Origin: Planctomycetota bacterium
Lineage (GTDB): Bacteria; Planctomycetota; UBA1135
Direction of reading: 5' to 3'
Assembly: GCA_027020785.1 (NCBI GenBank)
Contig: JALUVI010000074.1
Location: 1-49,885, forward strand
Length of the DNA: 49,885 bases
Part shown: positions 24,243 through 32,571 of the stretch, piece by piece
Position numbering within the stretch: the stretch's first letter is position 1
How the letters are laid out: each line of letters starts with the position of its first letter
Translations under genes and position numbers: made by a program
The notes under the pieces: generated by a model
What the model was told of the DNA's origin: nothing
What the model saw: the letters and a program-made list of their open reading frames with translations, nothing else
Databases searched by the model: none

Positions 24243-25445
24243 ATGCGACCCTCCGGCCGTTCCCCCGCCGCCGCGTGGGCTCCGCTCCTCGGGCTGGCCG
24301 GCGGCCTCGTCGCGACCGGCTTCGGGTGCGCGACTCCGCCGGCCCCGAATCCCGCTCCGGCCGCGACCGCCATGCCTCCGACCGATTCCGCTGCCGTGCT
24401 CACCGCGGAGCGCGCCGAGGCCTTCGCCCGACTCGCCCTCTCCGGCATCGTCCGCGAGTACCCGAACAAACCCGGACACGTCCTCGCCGGCCCCGACTCG
24501 GTGAAGACGCCGCGGGCCCTGCACCCGGCCTTCTACGGCAGCTTCGACTGGCACTCCTCGGTCCACGGCCACTGGACCCTGGTCCGCCTGCTGCGCCGCT
24601 TCCCCCAGGCCCGCTTCGCCGCCGACGCCCGCGCCGTCCTCGACGACCACCTGACGCCGGCGAAGATGCGGGCCGAGGCGGCCTACTTCCACCTCCCCGG
24701 CAACGGCTCCTTCGAGCGCATGTACGGCTGGGCCTGGCTGCTGCGCCTGGTCGCCGAGTGCGAGGCCGGAGCCGCCGACGACCCCGACCTGGCGCGCTGG
24801 CGCGAGGCGCTGCGACCGCTGGAGGACGAGATCGTCGCCCGCGCCCTGGCCTACCTGCCGAAGCTGCCGACCCCGATCCGGACCGGGGTCCACCCCGACA
24901 CCGGCTTCGCCCTGGCCCAGCTCCTCGACTACGCCCGACGCTGCGGCCGCGACGAACTCGCCGAGCTCGTCGTCGCCCGCGCCCACGAGTGGTACGGCGA
25001 CGACCGCGCCTGGCCGGTCGCCTACGAACCCTCGGGCGAGGACTTCTTCAGCTCCGGCCTGAACGAGGCCGACCTGATGCGCCGCGTGCTCCCGCCCGAC
25101 GCGTTCGCCGTCTGGCTGGACGGCTTCCTGCCCGACCTCTCGGCGGGCGGCCTCGGACCGCTCGCCACCGCCGCGGCCATCCCCGACTTCACCGACGGCC
25201 GTCTGGTCCACCTCGCCGGCCTGGACCTGTCGCGGGCCTGGTGCATGGAGGGCATCGCCGACGCCCTCGCAGCCCGCGACCCGGCCGACCCGCGGGTCGC
25301 GGTCCTGCGCGAAGCGGCCCGCGCCAACGCCGAGGTCGGCCTGGCCGCCGTCTTCAGCGGCCACTACGCGGGCGAGCACTGGCTGGCGACCTTCGCGGTC
25401 TACCTGCTGGACGCGGTCGGGCGCACCCCCCAACCGGGCTCGTAG
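24243..25445 (+). CDS. DUF2891 family lipoprotein
   Basis: A 400-residue exported protein: a signal peptide with lipobox (LVATGFGC), a short Pro/Ala linker, then a DUF2891 domain from about residue 60 to the end. The recognisable segments are GIVREYPNKPGHVL, HPAFYGSFDWHSSVHGHWTLVRLLRRFP, FERMYGWAWLLRLVAE, and the late WCMEGIADAL and GHYAGEHWLATFAVYLL. The fold is alpha-rich and resembles alpha/alpha-toroid proteins, so a sugar- or polymer-related role is possible, but no function is established for the family. The start follows a -10-like TATAGT by seven bases, so it is probably leaderless. Its 3' end overlaps the convergent FMN-protein gene by 46 bases. Confidence 0.85.
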   Translation: MRPSGRSPAAAWAPLLGLAGGLVATGFGCATPPAPNPAPAATAMPPTDSAAVLTAERAEAFARLALSGIVREYPNKPGHVLAGPDSVKTPRALHPAFYGSFDWHSSVHGHWTLVRLLRRFPQARFAADARAVLDDHLTPAKMRAEAAYFHLPGNGSFERMYGWAWLLRLVAECEAGAADDPDLARWREALRPLEDEIVARALAYLPKLPTPIRTGVHPDTGFALAQLLDYARRCGRDELAELVVARAHEWYGDDRAWPVAYEPSGEDFFSSGLNEADLMRRVLPPDAFAVWLDGFLPDLSAGGLGPLATAAAIPDFTDGRLVHLAGLDLSRAWCMEGIADALAARDPADPRVAVLREAARANAEVGLAAVFSGHYAGEHWLATFAVYLLDAVGRTPQPGS

Positions 25446-26899
25446 CCGGCGAGGTCGGCGGCGGTCACCGCGCCGTGGCCGGCGATGAGGAGGTCCACCC
25501 GGTCGGGCCCGAAGCGGCGCGGGTCGTCGAGCCCGCAGGAGGCCGCGAGGTGGAGCAACTCGCCCCGCAGCCCGTCGAGGTAGCGGGCCACCCGCTCCGC
25601 CTTGTCGGTGGGATCGAGCCCCCGCACCAGCCAGCGGTTCTGGGTCGCGACCCCGGTCGGGCAGTGGTCGGTGTGGCAGCGCATGGACTGGATGCAGCCC
25701 AGCGCCAGCATCGCCTCGCGGGCGACGTTGATCAGGTCGCAGCCCAGCGCCAGCGCCAGGGTGGCGCGGGAGGGGAGACCGAGGCGGCCCGAACCGACCC
25801 ACACCACCGACTCCTGCAACCCGAACTCGGCGAAGATGCGATAGACCTTCGGGAAGGCCTCCAGGAACGGGAAGGCGACGTGGTCGAGGTAGAGCAGGGG
25901 ACCGGCGCCGGTGCCGCCCTCGCCCCCGTCCACCACCACGTAGTCGGGGCCGCGGTCCGTCGCCGCCATCTGCGAGGCGAGCTGGCGCCAGAACGCCTCC
26001 TCCCCCACCGCCGACTTGATGCCGACCGGCAACCCGGTGGCGTCGGCGATGGACTCGACGAAGTCGAGCATGGACGAGACGTCGTGGAAGGCCGAGTGGG
26101 CGTTCGGACTGATGCAGTCCCGCCCCGGCTCCACTCCGCGGATGGCGGCGATCTCCGGCGACACCTTGGCCCCGGGCAGGATGCCGCCGTGCCCCGGCTT
26201 GGCGCCCTGCGACAACTTGATCTCGATCGCGCGCACCTGGGGCAGTTCGGCGCAGCGCTCCACCAGGCGCTCCATGCTGAAGCTGCCGTCCGGGTTGCGG
26301 GCGCCGAAGTAGCCGGTGCCGAGCTGCCAGATCAGCTCGCCCCCCTCCAGGTGGTACGGCGAGATCCCGCCCTCGCCGGTGTTGTGGAGCGCGCCGGCCA
26401 TGGCGCAACCCCGGTTCAGCGCCCGAACCGCCGGCGCGCTCAACGAGCCGAAGCTCATCGCCGAGACGTTGACCAGCGACTCGGGGCGGAACGCGCGGCG
26501 TCGGTTGCGGTGCCCTCCGATCACGACCTCGGCGGGCAACGGCCAGCGCCGCCCCAGGAGGTCGCCCGCCGGTTCGGGCGCCGGTTTCGGGAAGGCGGCG
26601 TGGCGGAAGATCGGGTATTCCTCTTCGTCCTCCAGGTGGTTGTCGGTGCCGAAGGCGAAGTAGTTGTTCTCGCCCTTGCAGGTGGCGTAGATCCACCTCC
26701 GTTGGTCGCGCGAGAAGGGCCGCTCCTGGTCGTTGCCGGTGACGATGTACTGGCGCAGCTCCGGGCCGATGGCCTCGAGCCAGTAGCGGAAGTGCCCGAT
26801 CACCGGAAAGTTCCGCAGGATGGTGTGCTTGCGCTGGGTCAGGTCGTAGACCAGCAACCCGAGGAGGACGGCGAGGAGGACGAGGAGGAAAGCCGACAT
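25400..26899 (-). CDS. Membrane-anchored FMN-binding glutamate synthase domain protein
   Basis: A stand-alone FMN/Fe-S domain related to the synthase half of GltB, without the glutaminase domain; 499 residues. An N-terminal membrane helix (SAFLLVLLAVLLGLLVYDL) precedes a linker and the barrel. Landmarks are VNVSAMSFGSLSAPAVRALN, HNTGEGGISPYHLEGG, IEIKLSQGAKPGHGG, SPNAHSAFHDVSSMLDFV, DGGEGGTGAGP, and the [3Fe-4S] ligand motif CIQSMRCHTDHCPTGVATQ. The ammonia donor, electron donor and true product are not known for such anchored versions. ATG 26899 is preferred; ATG 26917 is in frame but overlaps the candidate -10 TAGCAT. It overlaps the convergent DUF2891 gene by 46 bases. Confidence 0.88.
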   Translation of the reverse strand: MSAFLLVLLAVLLGLLVYDLTQRKHTILRNFPVIGHFRYWLEAIGPELRQYIVTGNDQERPFSRDQRRWIYATCKGENNYFAFGTDNHLEDEEEYPIFRHAAFPKPAPEPAGDLLGRRWPLPAEVVIGGHRNRRRAFRPESLVNVSAMSFGSLSAPAVRALNRGCAMAGALHNTGEGGISPYHLEGGELIWQLGTGYFGARNPDGSFSMERLVERCAELPQVRAIEIKLSQGAKPGHGGILPGAKVSPEIAAIRGVEPGRDCISPNAHSAFHDVSSMLDFVESIADATGLPVGIKSAVGEEAFWRQLASQMAATDRGPDYVVVDGGEGGTGAGPLLYLDHVAFPFLEAFPKVYRIFAEFGLQESVVWVGSGRLGLPSRATLALALGCDLINVAREAMLALGCIQSMRCHTDHCPTGVATQNRWLVRGLDPTDKAERVARYLDGLRGELLHLAASCGLDDPRRFGPDRVDLLIAGHGAVTAADLAGYEPGWGVRPTASSR

Positions 26900-26915
26900 G
26901 GTGGTCCGCCCCGGC

Positions 26916-26921
26916 ATGCTA
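26916..26921 (-). promoter_or_regulatory. Candidate -10 (TAGCAT) for the FMN glutamate-synthase-like gene
   Basis: On the minus strand TAGCAT lies 16 bases before ATG 26899, directly after the GC-rich hairpin of the upstream gene. This would give a leader of about ten bases without a Shine-Dalgarno sequence. Confidence 0.4.
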
Positions 26922-26954
26922 ACCGCCCCGTCCGCGACGGGCGGACGGGGCGGT
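26922..26954 (-). terminator. 13-bp GC hairpin after hsp20
   Basis: Positions 26922-26934 and 26942-26954 (arms begin ACCGCCCC and end GGGGCGGT) form a perfect 13-bp stem with a seven-base loop, about 45 bases downstream of the hsp20 stop on the minus strand. The next bases are TTAG rather than a long U-run. It sits exactly at a unit boundary, so termination or 3'-end protection is likely. Confidence 0.55.
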
Positions 26955-27000
26955 CGTCGTTCCGGTCCCGGGCCGGGCGCCCGAACCGTGCTCCCGCGCT

Positions 27001-27450
27001 CTAGGCGGTCGTGATCTCGATCTCGCGCGAGCGCGGCCGCGCCTCCGCGGTCTTCGGCAGGTGCACGGTGAGGACTCCGTCCTCGAAGACGGCGCGGATG
27101 CCGTCCTCCTCGACCGTCTCCGGCAGCACGAAGCTGCGGGCGAAGGCGCCATAGAAGCGCTCGACGCGGTGCCACCGGCCCTGGTTCTCCTCGTGCTCAC
27201 GGCGCCGCTCGCCGCGGATCGTCAGCACGTTCTCGTCCAGGCTGATGTGGACGTCGTCCTTCTTGACCTGGGGCAGGTCCATCTCGATGACGTACTCGTC
27301 GTCGGTCTCGCGGATGTCCACCGCCGGGATCCAGTCGGCCTGGGTCATCGCCTCCTGGGCGCCGGGGGTGACCCGGAAGGGCCGCAGGGCGCGGCCGAAG
27401 AACTCCTCGAGCTCCCGCATCGGGGTCCACTGGGCAAGGGTCTGGGTCAT
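27001..27450 (-). CDS. HSP20-family small heat-shock protein
   Basis: ATP-independent holdase chaperone, 149 residues. The alpha-crystallin domain runs from about residue 40 to 140: WIPAVDIRETDDEYVIEMDLPQVKKDDVHISLDENVLTIRGERR, then RVERFYGAFARSFVLPETV and the signature end AVFEDGVLTVHLPK. A short N-terminal arm (LEEFFGRALRPF) and a short tail allow oligomerisation in the family. Unlike most genes here it has a perfect AGGAGG seven bases before ATG 27450, implying a normal leadered mRNA and strong translation. Neither a CIRCE nor a clear heat-shock sigma promoter was seen upstream. Confidence 0.93.
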   Translation of the reverse strand: MTQTLAQWTPMRELEEFFGRALRPFRVTPGAQEAMTQADWIPAVDIRETDDEYVIEMDLPQVKKDDVHISLDENVLTIRGERRREHEENQGRWHRVERFYGAFARSFVLPETVEEDGIRAVFEDGVLTVHLPKTAEARPRSREIEITTA

Positions 27451-27457
27451 GTCGGTT

Positions 27458-27463
27458 CCTCCT
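27458..27463 (-). promoter_or_regulatory. Strong Shine-Dalgarno (AGGAGG) of hsp20
   Basis: A perfect AGGAGG with a seven-base spacer to ATG 27450. It is notable because many first-in-unit genes in this window appear leaderless and lack such a site, so this gene uses a different translation mode. Confidence 0.7.
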
Positions 27464-27556
27464 GTCAGATGACGTTCTGCTGTGGTTTCGGCAGCCTTCC
27501 GGCCGCACGCCCGGCACCATGCAAGGAGCGTGCCGACTCCGAAGCGGAAGGAGGAC

Positions 27557-27592
27557 GGGCCCCGGCCTGCCAGAGCGGCAGAGCCGGGGCCC
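27557..27592 (-). terminator. Two-step GC hairpin after the FG-GAP gene
   Basis: GGGCCCCGGC (27557-27566) pairs with GCCGGGGCCC (27583-27592). Inside, CTGCC (27567-27571) pairs with GGCAG (27577-27581) around a five-base loop, giving about 15 bp with one bulged base. It lies 28 bases past the stop of the minus-strand FG-GAP gene and is followed by a pyrimidine-rich stretch, consistent with an intrinsic-type terminator. Confidence 0.6.
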
Positions 27593-27620
27593 GGGGAGGT
27601 CCCACGACGGAGCCTGGGGA

Positions 27621-29015
27621 CTAGAGGGAGAAGACCGCGCTCACGTTGCAGGTGGTCACGTCCACCACCTGCAGGCAGTGCATGCCGCAGCATCGAGCGG
27701 TCGGATTCACGGTGAAGGTCGCCACGCCGTTGGCGTCGGCCTGGGCGACCAGCACCAGGATCGGATTGGTCAGCCCGAGGACCAGCCCTTCGCAGGGCTT
27801 CCCGGCCGGGATCACGAAGCAGCCGCACATCCCGCCGCCGACGAAGACGTCGCCGAAGGGGGTGGCCCCGGTGACCTGGAAGTCCATCGGCCCGGGGCAG
27901 GAGCCGCCGACCAGCTGGAGCTGCAGGTCGCAGGTGCGGTTGAGCCTCACGTCCACCTGGTCGGCGTCGTGGTTGGCCACCGCGAAGTCGAGGGCCCCGC
28001 TGCCGGTGAACTCGCCGACCGCGATCTGGGTCGGCTCGGCCCCGGTGGGCTCGACCTGGGCCGCACCGAAGGTTCCGCCGAGGTTCTCGAGCAGGCTCAT
28101 GTCGTCGGAGTCCAGGTTGCCGACCAGGACGTCGCAATCCCCGTCGCAATCCAGGTCGGCGAGGGTCAGGGTCTCGGAGCCGAGCCCGCCGGTGTCGTAT
28201 TCGGCCTGGGCGTCCCAACTGGTCCCGCCGAGGGATCGGATCACGGCCAGTTTGGCCACCGCGGCGTGGTCCGTGGCCGGGGTCAGCACGTCGTCCAGTC
28301 CGTCGCCGTCCACGTCGCAGGTCGCGACCCGGTGCGGGTAGAGGTTGCCCGTGGAGACGGTGGTCCGATTGCCCCAGGCCGCACCGTCCCAGTACCACAC
28401 GTCGAACTGGCAGTCGTCGTGGTTCATGATCACGACGTCGAGGTCGCCGTCGCCGTCGAAGTCGCCGAAGGCCGCCCCCCACGGCACGTTGCCCCCGGCG
28501 AGGGTGGCCGCGGTGAAGTTGCCGAGGCCGTCGTTGGTGAAGACCGTGGCGTCGTTGGACCCCTGGTTGGCGACGACCAGGTCCTGGTCGCCGTCGCCGT
28601 CGTAGTCGCCGGCGTCCACCGTGACCGGGAGGGCCCCCGTGGGCAGCAGCACCGCGCCGCCGTAGGCGCCGGAGCCGTCGTTGAAGATGACGTGGACCTG
28701 GTCGGTCGCCATGAAGACGGTGGCGGCGTCGAGGTCGCCGTCGCCGTCGAAGTCGGCGAGCACCACTTCACCGGGGTCGCTGCCGGCCGGGTAGGCGAAG
28801 TCTCCGGCGAAGTAGAAGCCGCCCTGGCAGTCGTTGAACCAGCAGTCCAGGCGCTCACCGTCGCCGACCGTGACCACGAGGTCCACGAAGCCGTCGCCGG
28901 AGATGTCGCCGGCGGCGACTCCGAAGGGCCCGGTCTGGACGTCGAACGGGTTGGAGGGATCGAGGTCGAAGCCCTGCGGCGCGAGGGCGAGAGCGAGGGA
29001 GAGGAGGAAGGTCAT
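27621..29015 (-). CDS. Secreted FG-GAP/VCBS repeat protein
   Basis: A 464-residue exported protein. After a short signal peptide (FLLSLALALAPQG) come about seven FG-GAP/VCBS-like repeats carrying Ca-binding loops such as DFDGDGDLDAATV, DYDGDGDQDLVVA, DVDGDGLDDVL and DLDCDGDCDVLVG, consistent with a beta-propeller. From about residue 370 a separate Cys-rich beta domain (FVGGGMCGCFVIPAGKPCEGLVLGLTNP ... CCGMHCLQVVDVTTCNVSAVFSL) resembles the C-terminal domain common in Planctomycetota exoproteins. It probably binds calcium and surface polymers; the function is unknown. ATG 29015 follows an AT-rich leader. A decayed relative of its C-terminal domain lies just upstream. Confidence 0.85.
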   Translation of the reverse strand: MTFLLSLALALAPQGFDLDPSNPFDVQTGPFGVAAGDISGDGFVDLVVTVGDGERLDCWFNDCQGGFYFAGDFAYPAGSDPGEVVLADFDGDGDLDAATVFMATDQVHVIFNDGSGAYGGAVLLPTGALPVTVDAGDYDGDGDQDLVVANQGSNDATVFTNDGLGNFTAATLAGGNVPWGAAFGDFDGDGDLDVVIMNHDDCQFDVWYWDGAAWGNRTTVSTGNLYPHRVATCDVDGDGLDDVLTPATDHAAVAKLAVIRSLGGTSWDAQAEYDTGGLGSETLTLADLDCDGDCDVLVGNLDSDDMSLLENLGGTFGAAQVEPTGAEPTQIAVGEFTGSGALDFAVANHDADQVDVRLNRTCDLQLQLVGGSCPGPMDFQVTGATPFGDVFVGGGMCGCFVIPAGKPCEGLVLGLTNPILVLVAQADANGVATFTVNPTARCCGMHCLQVVDVTTCNVSAVFSL

Positions 29016-29134
29016 CGAGTCGCTGGGGTCCGAAACCGGCCCCGACCGCCTCACACGGCCGGGACGGAGGAGGGAGGAGGAGTCGGGGGAAGACGATGCG
29101 CTACCCGTCCGCATGGAACGACGGGCCGCCCCGA

Positions 29135-29140
29135 AGCCTA
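29135..29140 (-). promoter_or_regulatory. Candidate -10 (TAGGCT) of the FG-GAP gene
   Basis: On the minus strand TAGGCT, the same hexamer seen before two plus-strand genes at 40.4 and 48.0 kb, lies in the AT-rich block and would give a leader of about 110 bases before ATG 29015. No -35 is obvious. Other AT-rich hexamers close by (TATCAA near 29165) are alternatives. Confidence 0.3.
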
Positions 29141-29230
29141 CTACGAACTCGCAATACGCGTTTGATACTCTTCTTCTCGGCCCCACCCCAACGACGCCCA
29201 AGATATTAGCGAAAATGCTAATATCCTGCC
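29141..29230. other. AT-rich island with a perfect 9-bp palindrome
   Basis: This stretch is markedly richer in A+T than anything nearby. It holds GATATTAGC (29202-29210), a six-base spacer GAAAAT, and GCTAATATC (29217-29225), a perfect inverted repeat. It lies between the FG-GAP gene and the decayed gene remnant. It may be an operator, a weak hairpin, or foreign DNA left by an insertion. Confidence 0.45.
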
Positions 29231-29264
29231 GGGGTCCCGCGCCTCGATTCCGGCCTCGCCCTGC

Positions 29265-29550
29265 GATGCAGACCACGTTGCCGCCCCGGCGGGTCGTCAG
29301 GTCCACGAGCTGGATGCACGCGTCGCAGCAGCCCGGCCCGACCAAGCCGCTCCCCGGGAGCTCCTCGTCGGCGTCCACCTGGATGGTGGGGAAGACCATG
29401 AGGTCGTTCGCGCCCCCGAGGACCGTGCCCACGCAGGCATGCCCCGGCGGCGGGCCCGCCGACCTCGAGCCGGGAGGTTGGGAAACCGCCCGAACCGACG
29501 TCGAAGCCGACGTAGACCTCGCCGCGGGCGACGCCCTGGGGCGCGAAGTC
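29265..29550 (-). pseudogene. Decayed C-terminal remnant of a second FG-GAP-type secreted protein
   Basis: On the minus strand one frame reads GVARGEVYVGFDVGSGGFP and continues to about 29440. Another frame then picks up as ACVGTVLGGANDLMVFPTIQVD, on to PGCCDACIQLVDLTT and GNVVCI. Joined across a single-base shift near 29440, this aligns with the C-terminal domain of the adjacent FG-GAP protein (GDVFVGG, CEGLVLGLTNP, QADANG, RCCGMHCLQVVDVTT). No start, no repeats and no proper stop remain. It looks like the tail of a tandem duplicate that has lost its body. The 80 bases between it and the next stop codon (29641) hold nothing recognisable. Confidence 0.6.
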
Positions 29551-29640
29551 GGTGGCATGGCTGGCAGGCGGGCGAACCGGAGCTGGGCCGCCAGGAGGGG
29601 CTCGCGCCGCGGCCCTGCCGCCGGGCTGCCGCCGCCGGGA

Positions 29641-30801
29641 TCAGGGCAGGTCTCGGACCACCAGCACCCCCCGCTCGTCCAGGTGGCGGAGGACGAACTC
29701 GAGGGCCCCCTCGGCGGCGCCGAGCCGCTCCGGGGCCACCACGCCCCGCTCCTCGAAGGCGTCGCCGAGCACCCATTCCACGATGCCGGTGCAGGTGTAG
29801 CCCGTGGTCCGCGCCATGGACGAGGTCCGGGTCTCGGGGTCGCCGGCGTCGCGGAGCTCGTAGCGCACCCGCAGCGGCTCGCCGTCCGGCGTCCGGCCGG
29901 AGACGTCCACCCGCATCACGGTGAACTCGCGGTCGCTGGGGCCGAGCGCCCAGTCGCGGAACAGGATGGCCGAGACCGCATCGCGCGGACGCACCGCGAC
30001 CTCGGCCCCGGAAGCGTCGCGCATCGCGAGCGGGGTCTCGTCGAAGAACCCGGCCCGCGCCAGGCCGAGGACCAGCTCGCGGTGCCCCGGCCAACGCAGC
30101 GTCTTCTCGCGCATGTTGCGCACCTCGGGAAGCGTCCGCAGCAGCGTGCGCAGCCCGTCGGTGAGGAAGGCCTCGAGGGTGCCGATCCCGTCGAAGTCCA
30201 CCAGCTCCGGGTCGCACAGCGCCGGGCGCTCCAGGTCACGGCCGTGCTCGCGCAGGCGCGCCGGGCGCAGGTACTCCTCGATGACGTCGGCCGGGCTGAA
30301 CGGGGCCTTGTACTGGAAGGGCCAGGCGCGCTCGAAGGGCAGCCCCCCCACCAGGCACGCGAAGTCGTCCACCTCCATCCGCGCCGCGTGGTGGCCGAGG
30401 ACGAGGTTGTCCAGCCCCGGCGCGACGCCGGCGTCCACCACCGCGAAGCGCCCGCGCTCCCGCGCCTCGGCGTCGAGCAGGAACGGGTCCTCCGGGAAGA
30501 AGCTGATGTCCACCACGTCCACGTCGGCGCGGATCAGGTTGCCGAGCACGGCGAAGCCGAGGCTGCCGGGCACCGCCGACACCGCGAGGTCGGCGTCGGC
30601 GACCAGCGCCGCCACCGCGGCGCCGTCCAGGGCGTCGAGGACGCCGGTGGCGAGCCGCAGCGACCGGGCGGCGGCGTCCTCCTCCAAGGCGGTCAGCGCG
30701 GCCGCGTCGGCATCGGCGACCCGGACCTCGTGACGCGCGGCGAGGTCGAGGGCGATGGCGCGACCGACGCGCCCGGCACCGAGGACGGCGATCCTGGACA
30801 T
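29641..30801 (-). CDS. Saccharopine dehydrogenase-family oxidoreductase (lysine 6-dehydrogenase-like)
   Basis: A 386-residue NAD(P)-dependent oxidoreductase. The Rossmann fold opens with RIAVLGAGRVGRAIALDLA (GxGxxG), followed by DLAVSAVPGSLGFAVLGN, VVDISFFPEDPFLLD and VVDAGVAPGLDNLVLGHHA. The C-terminal catalytic region contains LVGGLPFERAWPFQYKAPFSP, a segment around VDFDGIGTLEAFLTDGL, and MARTTGYTCTGIVEW, all of which fit the lysine 6-dehydrogenase/saccharopine reductase branch. The true substrate is uncertain. The start follows TAGGAT by six bases, so it may have its own leaderless promoter although only nine bases separate it from the upstream enoyl-CoA hydratase stop. Lysine or amino-acid catabolism fits the neighbourhood. 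Confidence 0.85.
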   Translation of the reverse strand: MSRIAVLGAGRVGRAIALDLAARHEVRVADADAAALTALEEDAAARSLRLATGVLDALDGAAVAALVADADLAVSAVPGSLGFAVLGNLIRADVDVVDISFFPEDPFLLDAEARERGRFAVVDAGVAPGLDNLVLGHHAARMEVDDFACLVGGLPFERAWPFQYKAPFSPADVIEEYLRPARLREHGRDLERPALCDPELVDFDGIGTLEAFLTDGLRTLLRTLPEVRNMREKTLRWPGHRELVLGLARAGFFDETPLAMRDASGAEVAVRPRDAVSAILFRDWALGPSDREFTVMRVDVSGRTPDGEPLRVRYELRDAGDPETRTSSMARTTGYTCTGIVEWVLGDAFEERGVVAPERLGAAEGALEFVLRHLDERGVLVVRDLP

Positions 30802-30810
30802 GGCCGAATC

Positions 30811-31599
<789 letters not shown>

Positions 31600-31603
31600 G
31601 CGA

Positions 31604-31628
31604 TTCGGGACTTCGGCTTCGGGACTTC
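31604..31628. repeat. Two 11-bp direct repeats (TTCGGGACTTC)
   Basis: TTCGGGACTTC occurs at 31604-31614 and 31618-31628, separated by GGC, in the short gap between the lyase stop and the hydratase GTG. The 14-base period could be a protein-binding site or a small local duplication. Confidence 0.6.
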
Positions 31629-32535
31629 AGGGGGAGTCGGTCGGGGTGCGCGCGGCGCCGCGGGCCAGCGGGCGGCCGAGCACGGCCTCCAGGAACCGGA
31701 CCGCCTCGTCGAGCGCGGCCGGGTCCACCCGGGAGGCGAAGCCCGCGGCGCGGGCCCAGGCGACCAGCGCGCCGGTGGCGAGGTTGCCGGCGGCGCCCGG
31801 CGCGAAGGGGCAGCCGCCGGTGCCGCCCGCGGAGGCGTCGAAGCGGCGCACGCCCCGTTCGGCGGCGGCGGCGCAGGCCTCGAGCGCGCGGCCGCGGGTG
31901 TCGTGGACGTGGAGCCCGAGCCGGGCGACGTCCCAGGTCTCGAGCACCGGCCCGAGCACGGCCTCGACCTCGGCCCGCCCGGCGGCGCCGACGGTGTCGG
32001 CCAACACCAGGACGTCGGGGCGCGGCCCCTCGGCGAAGGCCGCGGCGACCTCGGCCACCGCGGCGACGGGCGGCGCGTCGTCCTCGGGGCCGCCGAAGGC
32101 CATGGACAGGTAGAGACGCACCGGCACCCCGGCCTCGGCGCAGGCCGCGAGCAGCTCGCGGTTCACCGCGACGGCGCGCTCACGGTCCATCCCGGCGTTG
32201 CGTCGGCTGAACTCCTGCGACACCCCGACCACCGCGGTGACGCCGTCGAGCCCGCTGCGGCGGAAGCGCTCCCAGCCGCGCAGGTTCAGCACCAGGCCGT
32301 AGAGCGGCAGGCCCGCACGCCACGGCGCGTCGCGGATCAGCGCGCACAGCTCGTCGGCGTCGGCGAGCTGGGGCACGGCGTCGGGGCGCACGAAGCTCGT
32401 GACCTCGAGCGAATCGGGGCGCGCCGCGGCGAGCAGTTCCAGCAACCGCAGCTTCTGCGCCACGGTCAGCACGCGCTCCTCGTTCTGGAGCCCGTCCCGC
32501 GGCGCCACCTCGTGGACCTCGATGCTCTCCGCCAT
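31627..32535 (-). CDS. Hydroxymethylglutaryl-CoA lyase
   Basis: Cleaves HMG-CoA to acetoacetate and acetyl-CoA, the last step of leucine degradation. The 302-residue TIM-barrel protein of the DRE-TIM family shows VHEVAPRDGLQNEERVLTVAQKLRLLELL (catalytic RDG), LEVTSFVRPDAVPQLADADEL, LADTVGAAGRAEVEAVL, LGLHVHDTRGRAL (metal His pair), and DASAGGTGGCPFAPGAAGNLATGAL, which includes the catalytic Cys region of the family. ATG 32535 (MAESIEVHE) is used. A TAGAAT hexamer 30 bases upstream at the TerC stop may be its promoter. It pairs with the hydratase downstream, and with the carboxylase genes at 45.7-49.8 kb, into a plausible leucine pathway. Confidence 0.95.
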   Translation of the reverse strand: MAESIEVHEVAPRDGLQNEERVLTVAQKLRLLELLAAARPDSLEVTSFVRPDAVPQLADADELCALIRDAPWRAGLPLYGLVLNLRGWERFRRSGLDGVTAVVGVSQEFSRRNAGMDRERAVAVNRELLAACAEAGVPVRLYLSMAFGGPEDDAPPVAAVAEVAAAFAEGPRPDVLVLADTVGAAGRAEVEAVLGPVLETWDVARLGLHVHDTRGRALEACAAAAERGVRRFDASAGGTGGCPFAPGAAGNLATGALVAWARAAGFASRVDPAALDEAVRFLEAVLGRPLARGAARTPTDSP

Positions 32536-32565
32536 GTGCTCGCGCCCGCGCCCGGGCGGGGCCGC

Positions 32566-32571
32566 ATTCTA
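32566..32571 (-). promoter_or_regulatory. Candidate -10 (TAGAAT) upstream of the HMG-CoA lyase gene
   Basis: On the minus strand TAGAAT overlaps the TAG stop of terC and lies 30 bases before ATG 32535. It is identical to the hexamer before the methyltransferase operon. The leader would be about 24 very GC-rich bases. Confidence 0.35.

Noticed and set aside
22575-26696. A 1373-codon open frame running across the hydrolase, channel, lipoprotein and FMN-protein loci.
   Set aside because: Only the last 246 codons encode a recognisable protein; the rest is out-of-frame shadow of four other genes.
27451-27556. CIRCE or heat-shock promoter upstream of hsp20.
   Set aside because: GGCAC and GTGCC arms are present, but spacing and sequence do not match CIRCE or sigma-32 consensus.
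28420-28800. Periodic GTC/GCC-rich sequence in the FG-GAP gene as a tandem DNA repeat.
   Set aside because: The period reflects the repeated DGDGD calcium-loop codons; copies differ and the frame is intact.
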